A stretch of DNA of 64,000 nt from Kocuria marina (GTDB lineage: Bacteria > Actinomycetota > Actinomycetes > Actinomycetales > Micrococcaceae), in assembly GCA_014652975.1 (NCBI GenBank), contig BMZV01000002.1, forward strand, positions 492,561-556,560. Direction: 5' to 3'. Of the stretch, positions 7,331 to 16,601 are shown in pieces. Position numbers and translations under genes: made by a program. The first letter of the stretch is position 1. Every line of letters starts with the position of its first letter. A model generated the notes under the pieces. It had not been told where the DNA came from and did not search any database. It worked only from the letters and a program-made list of their open reading frames with translations.

Positions 7331-10300
7331 TCGGTGACTCCCTCGTGCTTACCGGAGGTCTTCCCCGCGGGGACGACGTCGGTGCGGACCGTGGCCATCG
7401 CGGACGATCCCGCGCTCAACTGCGGCGCCGGTGCAGCTCCGAGCAACGGTGCGGTGGACACGTGGTCCGACTCGATCGCGGGCACGACCTCGGCGCTGAT
7501 CGCCTGGTCCCCCGGTGCGAGGTGACGGATGGGGTTACCGCCCCAGTTGCCATCCGGGGGCACCGTCTCTTGCCGCATGACCAGGGACCCGGGGCCCACG
7601 GTGGTGCGCTCCTCGATCGTCGCACCGGGCAGCACGAAGCTGTTGGGGCCCAGCGTGGATCCCCGCCGCATGGTCACGGGCTCCATCCGCATGACCCGGT
7701 CGTGGAACAAGTGGGTCTGCAGGACCGTGCCGCGGTTGACGGACACGTTGTCCTCGAGGCGCACGAGGTCGAACTCGGGCAGCCACCATGACTCGCACCA
7801 CACGCCGCGACCGATGTGCGCACCCATCAGGCGCGCCCACAGGTTGAACATGGGCGAACCCACGCTCAGGCGGATCATGGACGGGACCGCGAGGGACTCG
7901 GCGAACACGTCCGTGAGTTCGTTGCGCCACACGAATGAGCTGAACAGCGGCCGTTCGCTCGGTCGGAAGCGGCCCACGAGGGCCCACTTGACGAGCACCG
8001 GCACCAGGCAGGCCACGGTACTGGCGACCGTGAGCACCACACCGGACCACGCGAACGCGGCCACCACACCCGTGACACCCATCCCGTGGGACATGTAGAT
8101 CTCGGTGAGGACGTACACGATGATGAGGTCCAACCAGGCCGAGACCATGGCGGGCACGAAGCGGAAGAACTCCACGAACGCACGCGCCGCCTTGAGCCGC
8201 CGTTGCGGGCGGAACGTGGACTCGGCGTCGGCCTCGGTCTTGGCGCGGGCGATCGGCTCGGCTGTGCGACCCAGCCAGGACGAACCGGCGGGTGCGTGGT
8301 GCGGGGCGGAGCTGAGCACGGCCACGAGGGCGTCCGCGGGCAGGTCCCGGTCCGGTCCCACGATCCCGGAGTTGCCCACGAAGGTGCGCTCACCGATCAC
8401 GGAGGTACCCACGTGCAACCATCCAAACCCGGCGCGGTGGGACGTGACCAGGGCGTGGTCGGCCAGGAAGGACCCGTCCTTGAGCGTGGTCAGGTGCGGG
8501 ATGGTCTCCGCGGTGGAGATCTCCACGTTGCGCCCCACCTTGGCCCCAAGCAGGCGCATGAACCACGGAGTGATGCAGGACGCGTACACGGGGTAGGTGG
8601 AGATCAGGGTGCGCTGCATGAGCGTCTCGGTGAGCCACATGGCCCACCCCACGGGACCGTTCTGGGGGAAGTACCCCGGCACGATCATCCCGGCCACGAG
8701 GCGCACGAGCGCTACCACGAGCAACAACCACACCACCGCGGTCACGATGGTGAACACAGGGACCCACACCGCCACGATCGGGAAGACGACCTCGTACTGC
8801 TGGATGGTGATCACCTGGGACAGCACGATCAGCGCCCCGGGGATCAGGGCGAGGAAGGGCAACAACCCCACGAGCACAGCGCCCGCGGAGAACGCGAGGT
8901 GCGACGTCGCCGAACCCCAGGTCTTCATGCCGCCCGTGGCCTCCGGGGACTCCTCGGGCCACGTGAGGCCGGCCGAGCCGTGGTGGCGCAGAGGGGAACC
9001 GCCCCACAGCTCGCCGTCCGGGACGTTGCGGCTGACGTGCGAGCCGGGCAGCACCTCGGCGCCGTGGCCCACGCGCATCCCGGGATCCACGAGGGTGCGG
9101 GTGCCCACGCGGGCGTTGTCACCGATCTCGATGGCGCCCACGTGGAAGACGTCCCCGTCCAGCCAGTAGCCGGACAGATCCGATTCGAACTCCAGGGTGG
9201 AGTGCTCCCCCACGCTCACGAGACCCGTGACGGGCGGGGTGTTGTAGAGGTGTGCGCCCTTACCGATCTTGTTGCCGAACAACCGGTGCAGGCCGCGGGC
9301 CATGGGGGTGCCGGTGAGGACGTCGTACTTGTTGTAGACCACGATGCGCTCGGCGGCCCACACGCGCAGGTGGTTCCAGCTCCCCCGCGGATAGTGCCCG
9401 GGTTTCAACCCCGCGGTCAGCGCGCGTACCGCGGCAGCGCCGATGAACACGCGCCCCGGCAGGGAGAACATCACGAGCCACCCCAGGACGAGCGGCCACA
9501 ACGGCGGCGTGGGGACCCAACCGGCGTCCGCGACCACGGCCAGCAGCCACACCACGATGAGCGCGCCCACCACGTAGCGGAACCCGTTCAGGAAGTTCAG
9601 GGCCAGGATGAACAGCCCCTGCAGCCAGCCGGTGCTCGCGGGGGTGGGCTCGGGGTCCCGCTTGACGTCGTGGGACTCCCCCAGCGTGGCCAGGTAACCG
9701 GCCATGCCCTCGAGGGTGGGGTGGGCGTAGATCTTGGCGATCTCGGTGTCCGGGTGGGTCTTGCGCAGCGCGGAGACCAACCGGGCGAGCGCCACGGAGC
9801 TGCCACCCATTGCGAAGAAATCGCTGTCCGGGCCGAACGGCAGCGGTCCGAGTTGGTCCGCCCACAGTTCCGCGAGCCACGCGAGGTCCCCGGTCAGGGA
9901 CTCGGAGCCGTCGTCGTTGGACGTGGGCAGCGGCCAGGGAAGGGCCTTGCGGTCCACCTTGCCGGAGGTTTTCATGGGCAGTTCGTCCATGATGCACAGC
10001 GCGGGGACCATCTGCCCCGGGAGTCGTTCCACGAGCCAACGCCGCGCCTCGGAGAGATCCACGGAGCCCTCGAACTCGGGGACCAGGTAACCCGCGATCA
10101 CGCTGCCACCGCCCGGGGTGGAGTGCACGGCGCACGCGCCGAGCTTCACGCCGGGCACGGCGCTCATCTGCGTGTCGATCTCACCGAGTTCGATGCGCCG
10201 CCCCGAGACCTTGACCTGGTCGTCGGCACGGCCCGCGAAGACGATGCCCTCGGGGTCCGCGCGCACGACGTCGCCCGAGCGGTACGCGCGGTCCCAGCCC

Positions 10301-11430
10301 AGGGATTCCAGCGGCGCGTACTTCTCGGCGTCCTTGGCGGGGTCCAGGTAGCGGCCCAGACCCACGCCGCCGATGATCAGCTCGCCGGTCTCACCCCATC
10401 CCACGGGCTGGCCGTCGGCGTCCACGACGGCGAGTTCCCACCCGGGCACGGCCAGACCGATGCGCACTGGGGCCTCCCCGTTGAGCAGGGCGCCCGTGGC
10501 GATGACGGTGGCCTCGGTGGGTCCGTAGGTGTTCCACACCTCACGGCCCGGGCGCACCAGGTGCTTGGTCAGTTCCAGGGGGCAGGCCTCGCCGCCGAAG
10601 ATCAGCAGGCGCACCCGGTCCAGTGCGGCATTGGGCCACAGGGATGCGAGCGTGGGCACGGTGGAGACCGCGGTGATCTCCTTGTCCACGATCCACTGGC
10701 CCAGGTCCGGGCCGGAGCGCACGATCTTGCGCGGTGCGGGCACCAGGGTGGCACCGTGGCGCCACGCGAGCCACATCTCCTCGCAGGACGCGTCGAAAGC
10801 CACGGACAGTCCCGCCATCACGCGGTCACCGGGACCGAGCGGGCGGCGCTGCAGGTACATGAGGGCCTCGGCGTCCACGAGTGCCGCGGCGGAGCGGTGG
10901 GAGATCGCCACGCCCTTGGGCTTACCGGTGGACCCGGAGGTGAAGATGATCCAGGCGTCGTCGCGGGTACGCGGGGTGGCGGTCTGCTCACCCGTGGTCA
11001 CGGCCGGGTTGCGGGTCAGTTCGAGCCCCTGACCGAACACGGCGGCCACGCCGGCTTCCTCCCACACGGTGCGCGCGCGTTCATCGGGGTCGTCCCAGTC
11101 CACGGGCACGTAGGCCGCGCCGGCGAACAGGGTGGCCAGGATGGCAACGTACAGGTCCACGCCGCCGGAGGGCACACGCACGCCCACACGGTCCCCGCGT
11201 CCGATGCCCATGTCCCACAACCGCTGGACGTGGGTCTCGATCCGGTCCTCGAGTTCCCCGTAGGGAACGCTCTCGTTCTCGTCCTCCAAGGCGATGGCGT
11301 CCGGGTATTGCGCGACCGTCTCGAGGACGATGTCGACGAGGGTGCGCGGTGCCGGTGGTTCCTCCACCGGGTACACGGCCCTGTCCGGCGCGAGCGCTCG
11401 GACTCCGCTCCTGAGATCTTGGCTGTCCAC
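7327..11430 (-). CDS. Pls/PosA-type non-ribosomal peptide synthetase (poly-amino-acid synthetase-like)
   Basis: Protein of 1367 residues from a GTG at 11430 with GGGGGAG ten bases upstream. Order: adenylation domain about 33-500 (IIFTSGSTGKPKG at 161-173, AFDAS at 211-215 with the Asp that holds the substrate amino group, NTYGPTEATV at 300, PMKTSGKVDRKALP at 485-498); carrier domain with MGGSS, modified Ser545; then about 800 residues with membrane helices alternating with left-handed beta-helix hexapeptide repeats such as IGDNARVGTRTLVDPG. There is no condensation or thioesterase domain. This is the layout of epsilon-poly-L-lysine synthetase (Pls) and relatives that chain one amino acid type at the membrane. 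The substrate cannot be decided by eye. Confidence 0.85.
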   Translation of the reverse strand: MDSQDLRSGVRALAPDRAVYPVEEPPAPRTLVDIVLETVAQYPDAIALEDENESVPYGELEDRIETHVQRLWDMGIGRGDRVGVRVPSGGVDLYVAILATLFAGAAYVPVDWDDPDERARTVWEEAGVAAVFGQGLELTRNPAVTTGEQTATPRTRDDAWIIFTSGSTGKPKGVAISHRSAAALVDAEALMYLQRRPLGPGDRVMAGLSVAFDASCEEMWLAWRHGATLVPAPRKIVRSGPDLGQWIVDKEITAVSTVPTLASLWPNAALDRVRLLIFGGEACPLELTKHLVRPGREVWNTYGPTEATVIATGALLNGEAPVRIGLAVPGWELAVVDADGQPVGWGETGELIIGGVGLGRYLDPAKDAEKYAPLESLGWDRAYRSGDVVRADPEGIVFAGRADDQVKVSGRRIELGEIDTQMSAVPGVKLGACAVHSTPGGGSVIAGYLVPEFEGSVDLSEARRWLVERLPGQMVPALCIMDELPMKTSGKVDRKALPWPLPTSNDDGSESLTGDLAWLAELWADQLGPLPFGPDSDFFAMGGSSVALARLVSALRKTHPDTEIAKIYAHPTLEGMAGYLATLGESHDVKRDPEPTPASTGWLQGLFILALNFLNGFRYVVGALIVVWLLAVVADAGWVPTPPLWPLVLGWLVMFSLPGRVFIGAAAVRALTAGLKPGHYPRGSWNHLRVWAAERIVVYNKYDVLTGTPMARGLHRLFGNKIGKGAHLYNTPPVTGLVSVGEHSTLEFESDLSGYWLDGDVFHVGAIEIGDNARVGTRTLVDPGMRVGHGAEVLPGSHVSRNVPDGELWGGSPLRHHGSAGLTWPEESPEATGGMKTWGSATSHLAFSAGAVLVGLLPFLALIPGALIVLSQVITIQQYEVVFPIVAVWVPVFTIVTAVVWLLLVVALVRLVAGMIVPGYFPQNGPVGWAMWLTETLMQRTLISTYPVYASCITPWFMRLLGAKVGRNVEISTAETIPHLTTLKDGSFLADHALVTSHRAGFGWLHVGTSVIGERTFVGNSGIVGPDRDLPADALVAVLSSAPHHAPAGSSWLGRTAEPIARAKTEADAESTFRPQRRLKAARAFVEFFRFVPAMVSAWLDLIIVYVLTEIYMSHGMGVTGVVAAFAWSGVVLTVASTVACLVPVLVKWALVGRFRPSERPLFSSFVWRNELTDVFAESLAVPSMIRLSVGSPMFNLWARLMGAHIGRGVWCESWWLPEFDLVRLEDNVSVNRGTVLQTHLFHDRVMRMEPVTMRRGSTLGPNSFVLPGATIEERTTVGPGSLVMRQETVPPDGNWGGNPIRHLAPGDQAISAEVVPAIESDHVSTAPLLGAAPAPQLSAGSSAMATVRTDVVPAGKTSGKHEGVTE

Positions 11431-11622
11431 TGCTAGTACTCTCCCCCTTGCTAAGGACCGGTGGTGCAGGGAGATGCGGACGTCGTCCTCGGTCGAGGCG
11501 CGGTGCTGCAAACGTATGGATCATGCCGATGGGTCCCCCGACCGATACGGCAGCGTGACATCCGGAAGATGCGCAATGGCGTCCAGCGAAAATATCCCCC
11601 TGCTGGCCCAGATTACGTCGCC

Positions 11623-11652
11623 AGAATACGACAAACATGAACTTGGATGCAA
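11623..11652 (-). promoter_or_regulatory. Candidate promoter of the Pls-type operon
   Basis: On the minus strand TTGCAT (11652-11647) and TATTCT (11628-11623) are 18 bases apart in the only AT-rich part of the roughly 335-base region between the synthetase start (11430) and the esterase end (11766). Transcripts would carry a leader of nearly 190 bases. Nothing else was recognised in this region. Confidence 0.4.
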
Positions 11653-11765
11653 TGTACGGTGTCGGTCCCGGCATCACCCAGGTGGGGATGTCATGCTGAA
11701 GAATTACTCAACGTGACTCACCCCACGGACTTCCCCCCGTGTGCCCGTGAATCGTGTTCCGTAGA

Positions 11766-12713
11766 TCACGTGGAGGGCGTGGGTTCGTCCGCCGCGAGCA
11801 GTTCGTCCAGGATCTCGGCGTCCGGCATGTTGAAGTGGTCGCGGTGCGGCATCAGTTCCAGGCGGGTGCGCGTGAAGCCGCGCTTCTCGTAGAAGCGCTG
11901 ACCCTCCGTGGCCGCCGTGACGGCGTCGAAATCGGACGCGGGATCTGAGCCGTTGTCCAGCAGACCCGTGAACCACCACATGCGCACCTCGGCCTTCTCC
12001 TGGCGGGTCGGGACCTTCGACAGCCCGTCCGGCGCGCCACCACCGCCCACCATGGCCGCACCGCCGGTCACGAGGTCCCGGGCACCGCTGAGCACCCCGT
12101 AGCTGAGCATCTCCGCGCCACCCGAGTACCCGAACCACGACACCCGGTCCCGTTGCACCGGGAGGTCCGCGAGCAGCCGGTTCTCGGTCAAAGCGCGCAA
12201 CCAGCGCATGTTGGCGCCCATCCCCTGCCACCACGTGCACTCGCCCTGGCAGTCGGGTGTGAGGGGCACGGCCAACAGGTCGTTGTGGGAGGCCGCGATC
12301 GCGGACAGGCACGTGGTGCGCCCACCCGGTTCGAAGTACTCCGCCCCGCCGTCCCCGTGCAGGTCGATCACAAGCCCCACGGGCTTGGAGACGTCCACCC
12401 CGCCGTCGATCACGTGGTAGGAACTCGTGGTCCCGCGGTATGTGTAGGTCTGCTCCAGGTGGCCGAGCGCCCCGGCCTGGGTCTGGTCCTGGGTGGTCGG
12501 CTGCGTGGCCAGGGTCACCGTGTGGGGAAAGGCTCGGGAGTCGTCCGCGCGCAGCCCGTACTGGGTGCAGTCGGTCCTGGGCGGATCCGCGGACTTGAAC
12601 GGGTTCACACTGATGAGGACCACGGCCGCCACCAGCACCAGCAGCAGGACCAGCACCAGAACGACACGCCACGAGGCATGTCTCGCGCCCGTCCTCGTGG
12701 GACTGGTAGGCAT
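11766..12713 (-). CDS. Secreted or membrane-anchored alpha/beta-hydrolase
   Basis: Protein of 315 residues. Residues 1-40 carry basic residues followed by one hydrophobic helix (VVLVLVLLLVLVAAVVLISV), an uncleaved anchor or signal. The rest is an alpha/beta-hydrolase: GLVIDLHGDGG is the oxyanion strand, WFGYSGGAEML the nucleophile elbow with its Ser, and HRDHFNMPD near the C-terminus supplies the His. It resembles the LpqC and polyhydroxybutyrate-depolymerase-like esterases of actinobacteria. Several Cys residues lie in the exported part (DCTQYG, CQGECTWW). The substrate is unknown. It stands alone with the same orientation as the genes on either side. Confidence 0.7.
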   Translation of the reverse strand: MPTSPTRTGARHASWRVVLVLVLLLVLVAAVVLISVNPFKSADPPRTDCTQYGLRADDSRAFPHTVTLATQPTTQDQTQAGALGHLEQTYTYRGTTSSYHVIDGGVDVSKPVGLVIDLHGDGGAEYFEPGGRTTCLSAIAASHNDLLAVPLTPDCQGECTWWQGMGANMRWLRALTENRLLADLPVQRDRVSWFGYSGGAEMLSYGVLSGARDLVTGGAAMVGGGGAPDGLSKVPTRQEKAEVRMWWFTGLLDNGSDPASDFDAVTAATEGQRFYEKRGFTRTRLELMPHRDHFNMPDAEILDELLAADEPTPST

Positions 12714-12840
12714 GGCCGGAATCGTACCCCCGCGGGCTGGGAGTTCTCGACCTTCCACCCCGCGACACCCCTGTGGCGTGAGACGACGTCGCTCGGCCGG
12801 GTCCGCGCGACGCCCCGGCGCCGCGGCGTCGTCGTCCGCT

Positions 12841-13788
12841 TCAGCGCACCAGACGGGGCACGAGGCCGACGAGTGCGAGCATGACGAGCAGCTCCACGAA
12901 GGTCTGCGTGAGTACGGCGAGCGGCGCGAGGACCGTGCCGTCCGGCGCCGCGAGGGCGAGCGGCAGCACCACCAGGGAGTTGCGCGTGACCCCGCTGAAG
13001 AGCACCGCGCGGCGCTCGCGGACGCGCAGGCCGGCAAGGCGACCGGCCGCCCAGCCGAGCGCCGTCATGAGCGCTGCGAAGCTCACGTAGACGGGTACGA
13101 GCGGCAGCAGCGCTTGCGCGCGTGAACCCACGAGGGCGATCTGGGACGCGACCACGGTCGCGAGGGTGAGCATCATGAGCGGGACCATGGCACCACCGGC
13201 GAGCCGGCCCCACCGCCGGGCCACCGGGGACCGCGCTGCGGCCCACTGGGTCACTGCCGCAGCCACCAGAGGGATGACGATCACCACCGCGAGGGCCTGG
13301 GCGAATGTCCCCCAGTGCACGACCACGGCGACGTCGGGCGCCAGAAACGACCACAAATACAGGGGCAGGGTCAGCATCTGCAGGACGAGCAGCACGGGGG
13401 ACGCCGCGAGCAACCGGTCGTTCGCGGCGCCCGCGAGGCCCGAGAACACGATCACGTAGTCGATGCACGGGGTGAGCAGGACCAGTAGCACTCCGATCAG
13501 CATCGGGCCCTCGATGGAGAATGCGCGGACGAGCGCGAACACAATGACCGGGACGACCGCGAAGTTGACGATCACCAGGCACGCCATGAAGCGCAGGTCG
13601 CGCAGACCTTCGCCCACGCGGCGCAGCGGGATACCCAAGAACGTCACGTACAGCAGGGCCGCGAGCACCGGGGTCACCGCGGGGGTGGCGAGGCCGCCGA
13701 GGCCCGGGGCCCACCAGCCGGCGAGCGCGCCCACCGAGAGCGCTGCGAGGTAGAGGGGTATCTGGAACCGCTCCATGAACCGGGTCAT
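12841..13788 (-). CDS. Arsenite efflux-type transporter, ACR3/bile acid symporter superfamily
   Basis: Protein of 315 residues with about ten membrane helices. Conserved points are FLGIPLRR in an early loop, VLLVLLTPCIDYVIVFSGLA with a Cys in the helix where ACR3 proteins carry theirs, and SGVTRNSLVVLPLALA in a later helix. ACR3-like proteins export arsenite using the proton gradient; relatives carry other anions, so the substrate is inferred. The ATG at 13788 overlaps the stop of the truncated TetR gene by 4 bases. No arsR or arsC gene is visible next to it. Confidence 0.7.
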   Translation of the reverse strand: MTRFMERFQIPLYLAALSVGALAGWWAPGLGGLATPAVTPVLAALLYVTFLGIPLRRVGEGLRDLRFMACLVIVNFAVVPVIVFALVRAFSIEGPMLIGVLLVLLTPCIDYVIVFSGLAGAANDRLLAASPVLLVLQMLTLPLYLWSFLAPDVAVVVHWGTFAQALAVVIVIPLVAAAVTQWAAARSPVARRWGRLAGGAMVPLMMLTLATVVASQIALVGSRAQALLPLVPVYVSFAALMTALGWAAGRLAGLRVRERRAVLFSGVTRNSLVVLPLALAAPDGTVLAPLAVLTQTFVELLVMLALVGLVPRLVR

Positions 13789-14321
13789 CGGGGCCCCTGC
13801 CGCGCGCCACCATGTCCGGCGCCGTCGGTGTCGTCCCGTGTCAGCGCGGTTCCGGTCAGGGCCGTGAGTCCCGACCGGAAGACGGCGTCGGTGTCCACGG
13901 GGTGCTCGGTGTGCAGGCGGGCATAGCGCGGCGCGATCTCCGCATCGACCGGGGCGGCGCGCTCGGAAGGGGCCATCGGCTGTGTCAGAGCGCTGCCGAG
14001 CGTGAAGTTGGCGAGTGTGTACGCAGCACTGAGGGGATCGGGCGCACCGAGCTCGTCCAGGAGAGCGATCATCCGCTCCGACAAGCGGAGGTAGTGGGGT
14101 CCCCTGGGAGCACGCATCCCGATCACCAGGCACGCCCACCCGTGGCGCGTGAGGTGCGCGTGATAGGCGAGCATCAGGTCCGTGAGCTCGCAGGTGTCCA
14201 CCGCGTGTCGCATGGCGGGGTCGGCGGCGGTTCGGCCGATCTCGTCCGTGTCCACGGCGCGGGTGCGGTGCACGGGTTTGCGATGGCCCCAGTAACTCAC
14301 GGGGTCAGCGTAAACGAACAC
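13785..14321 (-). pseudogene. TetR-family regulator lacking its helix-turn-helix
   Basis: An open frame of about 178 codons. Only the ligand-binding half is recognisable (DLMLAYHAHLTRHGWA, YLRLSERMIALLDELGAPD, AYTLANFTLGSALTQPMAPS), resembling the C-terminal domain of tetracycline-repressor-type regulators. The first 35 residues (HRTRAVDTDEIGRTAADPAM) show no HTH, so the DNA-binding part seems to have been deleted, as in the TetR remnant at 2841-3368. The frame is still open and overlaps the transporter start, so it may be translated merely to couple that gene. Confidence 0.6.
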
Positions 14322-14329
14322 CGTTCACC

Positions 14330-14790
14330 CGGCACGCGAAGCCGGACGTGGCCCGCTATTTGCTGGAAGACCAGTGGGACGCAGCCCGCGCCGCCCGGGA
14401 GGCCGTCACACACGAACCGAAATCCGATCTGGACGGTGGCACCCACACCCTCGCCCTCGTGATCGAGCGGGAGCGCATCCCGATCGGGGACGTTCTGCTG
14501 TGGCGCACCGACACGCACCCCCGGATCGCGGATGTCGGCTGGGTATTGGACCCCGCTCACGCGGGACGGGGATTCGCCGGGGAAGCCGTGGCCGAGGTGC
14601 CGCGGGGGCGTTCGAGCACTACGGCCTGCGCCGCGTGGTCGCGCAGTTGGATGCCCGCAACACCGCCTCCGCCCGGCTCGCGACCGCCGTGGGGATACGC
14701 CCCAAAGCCCACATGCGTCAGGACCGGTGGAACAAGGGCGAGTGGACGGACACGCTCGTCGTCGGGATGCCCGCCGAGGACCGCGGCGCC
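14330..14790 (+). pseudogene. GNAT acetyltransferase, 5'-truncated and frameshifted
   Basis: The plus strand reads HAKPDVARYLLEDQWD, VIERERIPIGDVLL and VGWVLDPAHAGRGFAGEAV, which is the RimJ-type GNAT core with the acetyl-CoA loop (AGRGFAGEA). It begins at what should be about residue 30, with no N-terminal strand or start codon. Near 14605 a frameshift moves it to FEHYGLRRVVAQLDARNTAS and LVVGMPAEDR. The gene is therefore inactive, truncated at the end that faces the decayed TetR gene. Confidence 0.7.
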
Positions 14791-14927
14791 CGGCCATCCC
14801 GGACATACCGGGGCCCGACGTCGCGCAGAGACGTTCACCGGTCGGTCACCTCGCGGTCTCCGGACGCTCGTAGGGTCTGCGGCACACCCGCCGCCGACCC
14901 GCGCGGGTCAGACCGAGGAGTACCGCC

Positions 14928-16247
14928 ATGCACCGATCACTCGTCCCTGCGGCCGCGATCACCGTGGGGTTCGGCCTATTCACCGCGGGACCGGCCGCGG
15001 CCGCGGCGCCGGCGGTGAACACCGGCTCCGCCGTCCAGGTCCCCATGGGAGAGCATGACCGCTCTCCCGCACCGGGCACCCACCCGCACGAGGGTAAAGC
15101 CAACACGCAGGGACACCGTGTACGCGAGCACCGGGGAGATCAGGGGGCCCATCACGATCGGCACCGTCGCCACGGGAAAAAGCACCGCCCGGGGCGAGTG
15201 CAACACAAGGGGCACGCCTTCGAGGTGAGCTACGTGGACAGCATGGTCTTGCCGAACGAGTTGCGCAGCGTGAACGGCGTGCCTTTCGGCGGGATCTCCG
15301 GGGTGGACTATCGCTCCGAGGACGGTTCCTATCTGGCCCTCAGCGACGACCGTTCCCAGAAAGCACCCGCCAGGTTCTACACCCTGGACCTACCCTTCGA
15401 CGATGATGGCTTCGATGCACCGGGGTACTCCGTCACGGACACCACGGTGCTCCAGCACGCAGATGGCTCCCCGTACCCGGAGAACTCCGTGGATCCGGAG
15501 TCCATCCGATGGGACCGCACCTCGCACACGGCTCTCTGGACGGACGAGGGAGACGTGACCAAGGGACTCGCCCCGGCCATTCGGGAGATGACCGACACAG
15601 GGGCGTTCGTTCGCGCGTTCGACGTGCCTCGGCAGTACCTCCCAGCGTTGGACCAGAGCGGCAATCAGATCCGGGGCGTTCGCAACAACCTCGCGCTGGA
15701 GAATCTGACCCTGGGGCCGTGCGGCACCACGTTCTCCGTGATGAACGAGGCAACCCTGGTCCAGGACGGCCCGGTCGCCTCACCCGAGACCGGGAGCCCG
15801 CTGCGCCTGGCCCAGCTCGACCGGCGGACCGGTCACAACCTGGCCCAGTACGTCTACAAGACCGAGCCGGTGTCCGTCCCGCGGGGTTCGAGTGGCGGCG
15901 ACCGCGGCGCTTCCGAGATGCTGCAATTGAGCAAGACCGATTATCTGGTGATCGAGCGTCAGTACGTCGAGGGTGAGAACCAGATCCAGGTCTACCGGGC
16001 CAGCACCAAGGGCGCCACCGATGTGTCCCGTTCGGCGGCCCTCACGGGTACGGAAATCCCGATGAAGAAGGAACTGGTCATCGACCTGGTCGTATCGGGG
16101 ATGTCCCCCGGAAACGTGGAGGCCGTGAGTTTCGGCCCGGATTTCGCGGACGGTGACGCATCCCTCGTGCTCGCGGCGGACGACAACTTCAACCTGGCCA
16201 CCCAGGACACGGTGTTCCACCTGCTCCGGGTGAACACCCACAAATAG
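14928..16247 (+). CDS. Secreted esterase-like phytase-family protein
   Basis: Protein of 439 residues from the ATG at 14928, preceded by GAGGAG. Residues 1-26 are a signal peptide ending in a run of Ala after a hydrophobic core (ITVGFGLFTAG). Residues 35-95 form a His- and Arg-rich linker (RGDQGAHHDRHRRHGKKHRP). The rest is the esterase-like activity of phytase domain: FGGISGVDYR, SVDPESIRWD, RNNLALENLTL, TDYLVIERQYVEG and NVEAVSFGPDF. Such proteins are exported and presumed to be beta-propeller hydrolases; substrates are poorly known. It is monocistronic, with a strong terminator just after the stop. TAGGGT at 14871 may be its -10. Confidence 0.75.
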   Translation: MHRSLVPAAAITVGFGLFTAGPAAAAAPAVNTGSAVQVPMGEHDRSPAPGTHPHEGKANTQGHRVREHRGDQGAHHDRHRRHGKKHRPGRVQHKGHAFEVSYVDSMVLPNELRSVNGVPFGGISGVDYRSEDGSYLALSDDRSQKAPARFYTLDLPFDDDGFDAPGYSVTDTTVLQHADGSPYPENSVDPESIRWDRTSHTALWTDEGDVTKGLAPAIREMTDTGAFVRAFDVPRQYLPALDQSGNQIRGVRNNLALENLTLGPCGTTFSVMNEATLVQDGPVASPETGSPLRLAQLDRRTGHNLAQYVYKTEPVSVPRGSSGGDRGASEMLQLSKTDYLVIERQYVEGENQIQVYRASTKGATDVSRSAALTGTEIPMKKELVIDLVVSGMSPGNVEAVSFGPDFADGDASLVLAADDNFNLATQDTVFHLLRVNTHK

Positions 16248-16252
16248 ATGGG

Positions 16253-16291
16253 GAGGGTGGGTGGGGTCCACGGTGGACCCCACCCACCCTC
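16253..16291 (+). terminator. Terminator after the phytase-family gene
   Basis: A 19-base perfect inverted repeat (GAGGGTGGGTGGGGTCCAC and its complement) around position 16272, five bases after the stop codon. The stem is very GC-rich and there is no T tract. Confidence 0.7.
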
Positions 16292-16347
16292 GCTCCCATC
16301 ACGCCGCGGCCCGTGAAACAGGCCGATGCGCCACGAGGCGCGTTCGC

Positions 16348-16601
16348 TCAGTCGTGCCCGGAGCGAAGTGCGGCGTGCAGGGCCGCGAAACCCGCTTTGA
16401 TCTCGGAGCGGTGCGGCTCCACGACCCCGCGGGCCCACTCCTTGGTGGTGTCCTCCACGTCATTGCCCCTGGCCGGCATGTCCGGCTCGTCGAGGAACGG
16501 CAGGGCGACCTCGGTCAGGTCAATGAGGTCCACGTCGGCGTCGTCACCGGTTGCCAACCCGGCGACCTGGTCCGCGATCTGACGGCGTGGGCGTGGTTCG
16601 G
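16348..16601 (-). pseudogene. Remnant of an NADPH-dependent FMN reductase
   Basis: The minus-strand frame reads RRQIADQVAGLATGDDADVD, then LIDLTEVALPFLDEPDMPAR and DTTKEWARGVV, which is the flavodoxin-like N-terminal half of FMN reductases (LPLLDEP and HTKAW motifs). It then jumps to IKAGFAALHAALRSG, like the C-terminal helix, and stops at 16348. The central part with the PEYN flavin loop is missing and no start codon remains. The fragment begins where the isochorismatase remnant ends, so both were cut by the same deletion. Confidence 0.6.

Noticed and set aside
8086-11436. Very long open frame (about 1100 codons) opposite the Pls-type synthetase gene
   Set aside because: It is antisense to a clear multidomain gene, has a His/Gly/Arg-rich composition with no recognisable motif, and arises from GC-rich third codon positions.
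12780-12840. Possible terminator hairpin (GACGCC with GGCGTC) before the arsenic transporter gene end
   Set aside because: The pairing overlaps the over-represented 11-base word and the stem is short and ambiguous.
14330-14790. Sequencing error as the cause of the GNAT frameshift
   Set aside because: It cannot be excluded for the frameshift alone, but the same gene also lacks its first 30 codons, so it would be inactive anyway.
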